Source: JAABRU01 sp050180235 (GTDB lineage Bacteria > Desulfobacterota > Desulfobacteria > Desulfobacterales > Desulfococcaceae). Taken from it: a stretch of 45,144 nt of DNA. The notes beneath the pieces are model-generated. The model worked only from the letters and a program-made list of their open reading frames with translations, was not told the origin of the DNA and did no database searches. The stretch is from the NCBI GenBank assembly GCA_050180235.1, contig JBFXEJ010000042.1:1-45144 (forward strand), written 5' to 3'. Made by a program: the position numbers and the translations under genes. Shown piece by piece: positions 41,652 through 45,144 of this stretch. Every line of letters begins with the position of its first letter. Within the stretch, counting starts at the first letter, position 1.

Positions 41652-42113
41652 TCATAATTGAGGAATTTCCTTTTTTTCCCCTTTGCCCAGGAACCGGTAA
41701 CGCCCGTTTTCATATGCAATAAAATCTGCTATTTTCAGCAGCGCACGTTCGCCAAATTTTATCCGATCTTCCCCGTTTTGCATATACAGACTGTCATCTT
41801 TGACGAAAAGATTTTCCGGTGTCAGGGGAATTTCCTCTTTGGTATTGAGAATCAGCCGGATTTCCTCATCTGCTTTTGCAATATCCATGACAAAAAATGC
41901 CGTGTCCTCACAGGGAAAATACACCTTTTCCCGGATATCCCCGTTAATCTGGGTCAGGTAATAACCGTGTGCGTCTCTGCGGATGCATGAATTGAAATAA
42001 TCAATGATTTTTTTATGGCTGAATTTTCCGTGTTCATTGTTCCAGTATCCGTTTTTGTCCATCCAGAAAACAGCTTTTTCTTTGGGAATGACAACCTCCC
42101 TGATTTCAGACAT
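41652..42113 (-). CDS. DUF1285-like protein
   Basis: 153 aa. MDKNGYWNNEHGKFSHKKII, CIRRDAHGYYLTQ, EKVYFPCEDTAFFVMDI and NGEDRIKFGERALLKIADFI match the general DUF1285 pattern (a small beta-rich domain of unknown function). The ATG at 42113 follows GGAGGGAAAATAT, itself inside the YhcC gene: the two overlap by 8 bp. Translationally coupled to YhcC; functional link unknown. Confidence 0.78.
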   Translation of the reverse strand: MSEIREVVIPKEKAVFWMDKNGYWNNEHGKFSHKKIIDYFNSCIRRDAHGYYLTQINGDIREKVYFPCEDTAFFVMDIAKADEEIRLILNTKEEIPLTPENLFVKDDSLYMQNGEDRIKFGERALLKIADFIAYENGRYRFLGKGEKKEIPQL

Positions 42114-43038
42114 ATATTTTCCCTCCCGTATATTTTTTGCCCTGCCGGGTATCCTGTTTTTCCATTGCTTCGGCAATCATTTTCAAAGTCCCTTTTTTGT
42201 CCAAAGACCATTCCGGAGCCGCAAGTTCTTCCGGGTGGGGATCTCCGGTCAGTCTCTGAATGACCATGTCCGGAGGCAGATATTCAAGAAATTCACAGAC
42301 CAGATCCGCATATTCAGCCTGTTCCAATGGACGGTACAGGCCATTTTGATACATTTCATCCAGTTTTGTCCCTTTGACCACATACAGCAGATGGATTTTG
42401 ATGCCGTCAATGCCAAGTGCTGCCACAGTTCTTGCTGTCTGCATCATCTGATCCCGTGTTTCACCCGGCAGTCCCAGAATGACATGCGCACAGATGCGGA
42501 TTCCCCGGTTTTGAGTCATTTCCGCAGCTTTCTGAAAACAGGCAAAATCATGGCCCCGGTTGATCATGGCAAGAGTGGTGTCATGAATTGTCTGCATACC
42601 GTATTCCAGCCATATCAGGTATTTTTCCGCATAGCCCTGCAGCATATCCAGCACTTCTCTGTTTACACAGTCAGGCCGGGTTCCTATGCAAAGCCCGACC
42701 ACGCCATCTATGGCCTGCAATGCCTCAGTGTAAAGAGATTCCAGTTTTCCGACAGGCGCGTATGTATTGGAAAAAGACTGGAAATAAATGAGAAATTTTT
42801 TGGCTTTGTATCTTCGGGCAACAAATTCAGCGTTGATCCGGATCTGCTCGGACACGCTCCGGCCGCGGCTGTAATCCCCGGTTCCGGAGCCTCTGGAATT
42901 GCAGTAGATACATCCGCCACGGCCAACTGTCCCGTCCCGGTTGGGACAGGTCAGGCCCGCGTCCACCGTGATTTTCTGCACCCTCTGACCGAAAATTCCC
43001 CGAAGCCAGGTATTGAAATCTTTGTAACGATCTTTCAT
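42106..43038 (-). CDS. yhcC: TIGR01212 family radical SAM protein (YhcC)
   Basis: 310 aa. Radical SAM enzyme; 4Fe-4S ligands C31, C43 and C46 in GLTCPNRDGTVGRGGCIYCN (C-x11-C-x2-C, the long spacing typical of YhcC/Elp3-like proteins). Further motifs: YFQSFSNTYAPV, CIGTRPDCV, WLEYGMQTIHDTTL, INRGHDFACF and HVILGLPGETRDQMM. The substrate of YhcC is not established. Start at 43038; GCAAAGAAGCAAATG gives a weak ribosome binding site. First gene of a pair with the DUF1285-like gene. Confidence 0.93.
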   Translation of the reverse strand: MKDRYKDFNTWLRGIFGQRVQKITVDAGLTCPNRDGTVGRGGCIYCNSRGSGTGDYSRGRSVSEQIRINAEFVARRYKAKKFLIYFQSFSNTYAPVGKLESLYTEALQAIDGVVGLCIGTRPDCVNREVLDMLQGYAEKYLIWLEYGMQTIHDTTLAMINRGHDFACFQKAAEMTQNRGIRICAHVILGLPGETRDQMMQTARTVAALGIDGIKIHLLYVVKGTKLDEMYQNGLYRPLEQAEYADLVCEFLEYLPPDMVIQRLTGDPHPEELAAPEWSLDKKGTLKMIAEAMEKQDTRQGKKYTGGKIYV

Positions 43039-43253
43039 TTGCTTCTTTGCATCCGTATGTGTTTTGTGTTAAAGAGGGGAACAGGCTTCGGGATATAAGG
43101 GTATGGGTTCAGTGCTTAAGATTTCAGATGTCAGAAAAACAAATTCTGAAAAGCAACTCTGTTTCCATCCCCAAATCCTGAACCCCATCCACTGAAACCC
43201 GAAAATGAAACCCGAACCCGAATTTCTTATAACCCATAATTCACGGAGATGCA

Positions 43254-44984
43254 ATGAAGATATCAATTGCCAATACAGCCGGATTCTGCATGGGAGTTCA
43301 ACGGGCTGTGGAAATGGCTCTGGACGCGTCCAATACCCATGAAACACCTGTTTACACTTACGGCCCACTGATTCACAATCCCCAGGTGCTGAGCCTGCTT
43401 CGGGAGAAAGGCATTCAGATTCTGGAGGAAATTCCCGCGCAGGGCAAAGGAACAGTGCTGATCCGGGCGCACGGGGTTCCTCCGGAGACCGGTGCAAAGC
43501 TTGAAAAAGCCGGGTTCCGGGTGATTGACGCGACCTGTCCCAAAGTCATCCGGGTGCAGACCATTATCCGGAAACACGCGGCTGATGGATATGCCTGCAT
43601 CATCGTGGGAGACAGAGAGCATCCCGAAGTTATCGGGCTGCTGGGTTTTGCCGGGGAAAAAGGATTTGTGGCCGAGCGGATTCAGGAACTTGAAGAACTG
43701 CCGACCTTTGAAAAGGCCATTATCGTGGCCCAGACCACCCAGAATACACTTTTTTATGAAGCCGTAAAAAAATGGGCGGAGCAGAACTGCTCCCATTACA
43801 AGGTTTTTGACACCATCTGCGATTCCACCGAGCGCAGGCAGGCAGAGGCCAAACGTCTGGCCGAATCTGTGGATATGGTGGTTGTGGTGGGCGGCCATGA
43901 AAGCGGAAACACCAAACGTCTGGCCGAAGTGGTGCATGAGGCCGGAAAACCGGCCTTTCATATTGAAACCGAAGCAGAACTGGATGTGGAGGCACTTTCC
44001 GGGGCAAAACATATCGGCATCACCGCAGGTGCGTCCACACCCAACTGGATTATCAAACGGATCTACCGGGCCATTGAGTCACTGCCTTTCAGAAAGGAGT
44101 CTGCCTGGCGCAGGCGCCGTCTCGCACTTCAGCGTTTTCTGATTCTGAGCAATATTTACGTGGCCCTAGGTGCGGGCTGTCTCTGCTTTGCCTGCTGCAG
44201 ACTGCAGGATATTTCCCGGCCCCTTCCCTATATCATCATTTCCTTTCTCTATGTTCTTTCCATGCACACCCTTAACAATCTTACGGGAATGCGGGAGGCC
44301 CGGTACAATGATCCGGACAGGGCAGCGTTTTACGATCAGCACAAAATTGTCATGACCCTGCTGGCCCTGATTTCCGGAGCATCAGGTCTGGCAGTGGCGG
44401 CAGGTGTGGGTATATCACCATTTCTTTTTCTGCTGGCCATGAGTGTGCTGGGACTTTGCTATAATCTGAAAGTTATACCGGATTTTGTGAAAGGAATGAA
44501 ATACCGCCGCATCCGGGATATTCCGGGATCCAAAACCATCCTGATTTCCCTGGCCTGGGGCGTGGTGACAGCAGTCTTTCCGGTTCTGGCCGTATGGAAC
44601 AGCTTTCGTCTCAGCACCATGCCGGTTTTTGTCTGGGCTTTAAGCATGGCCTTTGTCAGAGCAGCGTTTTTTGATGTTCTGGATATGCAGGGAGACCGCA
44701 TTGTGGGCAAGGAAACCATTCCCCTGCTTCTGGGTGAAAAACTGAGCATCACTTTTCTCAAAGGCGTCAGTGTTTTTGTTATGCTTACGCTCTTCCTGAC
44801 CGGAGCCTTCGGGGTTTTTCCCGGACTCAGTTTTGCACTGATTCTCTGTTCACTGATTCTGCTGCTGATTATCTCGGCACATAAAAAAGGGCGGGTACTG
44901 CCGGGAATACGTCTGGAGTTTCTGGTGGAAAGCCAGTTTGTTCTTTCCGGTGTGATTACTCTGCTCTGGACATTTTTCCGTTAG
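43254..44984 (+). CDS. ispH: IspH (HMBPP reductase) fused to a UbiA-family prenyltransferase domain
   Basis: 576 aa in two parts. Residues 1-~280 are IspH, the last enzyme of the MEP pathway, making IPP and DMAPP from HMBPP with a 4Fe-4S cluster; ligands C12, C95 and C189 and the substrate residues H41, H73, H123, T164 region (TTQN) and SGN (217-219) are present. Residues ~290-576 are a UbiA-like integral membrane domain with about eight hydrophobic segments. Its second Asp-rich motif is D474-x2-D477-x3-D481, followed by GKETIPLLLG. The first motif is atypical (NNLTGMREARYNDPDRAAFY). The fusion could pass prenyl diphosphate to a membrane acceptor such as a quinone precursor. RBS GGAGATGCA. 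The frame is continuous. Confidence 0.92.
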   Translation: MKISIANTAGFCMGVQRAVEMALDASNTHETPVYTYGPLIHNPQVLSLLREKGIQILEEIPAQGKGTVLIRAHGVPPETGAKLEKAGFRVIDATCPKVIRVQTIIRKHAADGYACIIVGDREHPEVIGLLGFAGEKGFVAERIQELEELPTFEKAIIVAQTTQNTLFYEAVKKWAEQNCSHYKVFDTICDSTERRQAEAKRLAESVDMVVVVGGHESGNTKRLAEVVHEAGKPAFHIETEAELDVEALSGAKHIGITAGASTPNWIIKRIYRAIESLPFRKESAWRRRRLALQRFLILSNIYVALGAGCLCFACCRLQDISRPLPYIIISFLYVLSMHTLNNLTGMREARYNDPDRAAFYDQHKIVMTLLALISGASGLAVAAGVGISPFLFLLAMSVLGLCYNLKVIPDFVKGMKYRRIRDIPGSKTILISLAWGVVTAVFPVLAVWNSFRLSTMPVFVWALSMAFVRAAFFDVLDMQGDRIVGKETIPLLLGEKLSITFLKGVSVFVMLTLFLTGAFGVFPGLSFALILCSLILLLIISAHKKGRVLPGIRLEFLVESQFVLSGVITLLWTFFR

Positions 44985-45022
44985 GTGATTTCTGAAAACA
45001 AATATCCCGGTTCAGTTGAAAA
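44983..45022 (+). repeat. GGTGATTTCTGAAAA-type repeat (second copy)
   Basis: TTAGGTGATTTCTGAAAAC followed by AAATATCCCGGTTCAGTT, matching 13389-13428. Begins at the IspH-UbiA stop codon. The remainder of the window to 45144 has no visible gene. Confidence 0.5.
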
Positions 45023-45144
45023 TCCCCTCCCCCTGCGCAGGGCTGTTAAGTTCTTTCTTGAGGTATTTTCTGTTTTATTATAAACTGATCAGCAGAATGA
45101 AAATTTTCAGTGAGAGCAAAAATTGTATTTCTGCACTCTGTCAG

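Overview
The window looks like a chromosomal segment of a Gram-negative anaerobe, most probably a Desulfobacterota / Desulfobacterales member of the Desulfonema type. That assignment is an inference: the gene set (IspH-UbiA fusion, long urocanate hydratase, IHF alpha, HD-GYP response regulators, TpsB outer-membrane transporter, DsbA-like protein, TgpA-like protein) and the dense palindromic intergenic repeats fit it, but no rRNA or marker gene proves it. Most genes have ordinary housekeeping or envelope functions. The accessory content lies in the first 9 kb, around 24.8-25.4 kb and around 37.3-39 kb.

Layout. 1-7.1 kb: two tandem, minus-strand type IIG (Eco57I-like) restriction-modification genes. 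They share a nearly identical methyltransferase body but have unrelated specificity regions; the downstream copy has lost its nuclease domain. 7.1-9.4 kb: a DUF2442 gene preceded by a DUF4160 partner interrupted by three in-frame TAA codons, a cold-shock-domain membrane protein, and several inverted-repeat elements. 9.4-12 kb: minus-strand operon pcm, DUF368 (PopT-like), DsbA-like. 12.6-13.3 kb: DUF374 acyltransferase. 13.5-15.8 kb: ihfA, a winged-helix/membrane protein, a small transglutaminase and an Mth938-like protein. 16.3-18.3 kb: TgpA-like membrane transglutaminase. 18.6-19.7 kb: LOG-family protein. 20.07 kb: tRNA-Glu(CTC). 20.3-21.1 kb: periplasmic binding protein. 22.4 kb: cold shock protein. 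22.9-24.8 kb: ruvB and a SAM hydrolase (DUF62). 24.8-25.4 kb: GxxExxY gene with a tandem-duplicated 5' end. 25.6-27 kb: L,D-transpeptidase with NTF2-like tail. 27.7-29.4 kb: TpsB. 29.9-30.8 kb: DUF4126 and a heavy-metal-binding small protein. 31.5-33.8 kb: two-gene signalling operon (HD-GYP regulator, then receiver-histidine kinase). 34.1-35.8 kb: TrpD-like plus DUF554. 36.1-37.1 kb: zinc alcohol dehydrogenase. 37.3-38.25 kb: decayed IS with a DDE transposase. 38.3-39 kb: a lone gene followed by an attC-like integron recombination site, with a MITE at its 5' edge. 39-41 kb: urocanate hydratase. 41.2-43 kb: small antitoxin-like protein, DUF1285-like protein, YhcC radical SAM. 43.25-45 kb: IspH-UbiA fusion.

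The most interesting observations are: the tandem type IIG pair with exchanged specificity blocks, a lost nuclease domain and a conserved palindrome upstream of both starts; the single attC-bearing cassette; two 138-bp palindromic repeats whose 59-bp cores are exactly inverted relative to their flanks; a repeat family that supplies both the stop codon and the terminator hairpin to two unrelated genes; a MITE whose end supplies the ribosome binding site of a cassette gene; and a DUF4160 frame broken only by TAA codons.

Intergenic regions are crowded with MITE-like inverted repeats. At least seven copies share ATACCAAWTCGC-type ends but carry three different interiors. They explain most of the non-coding space and several spurious reading frames.
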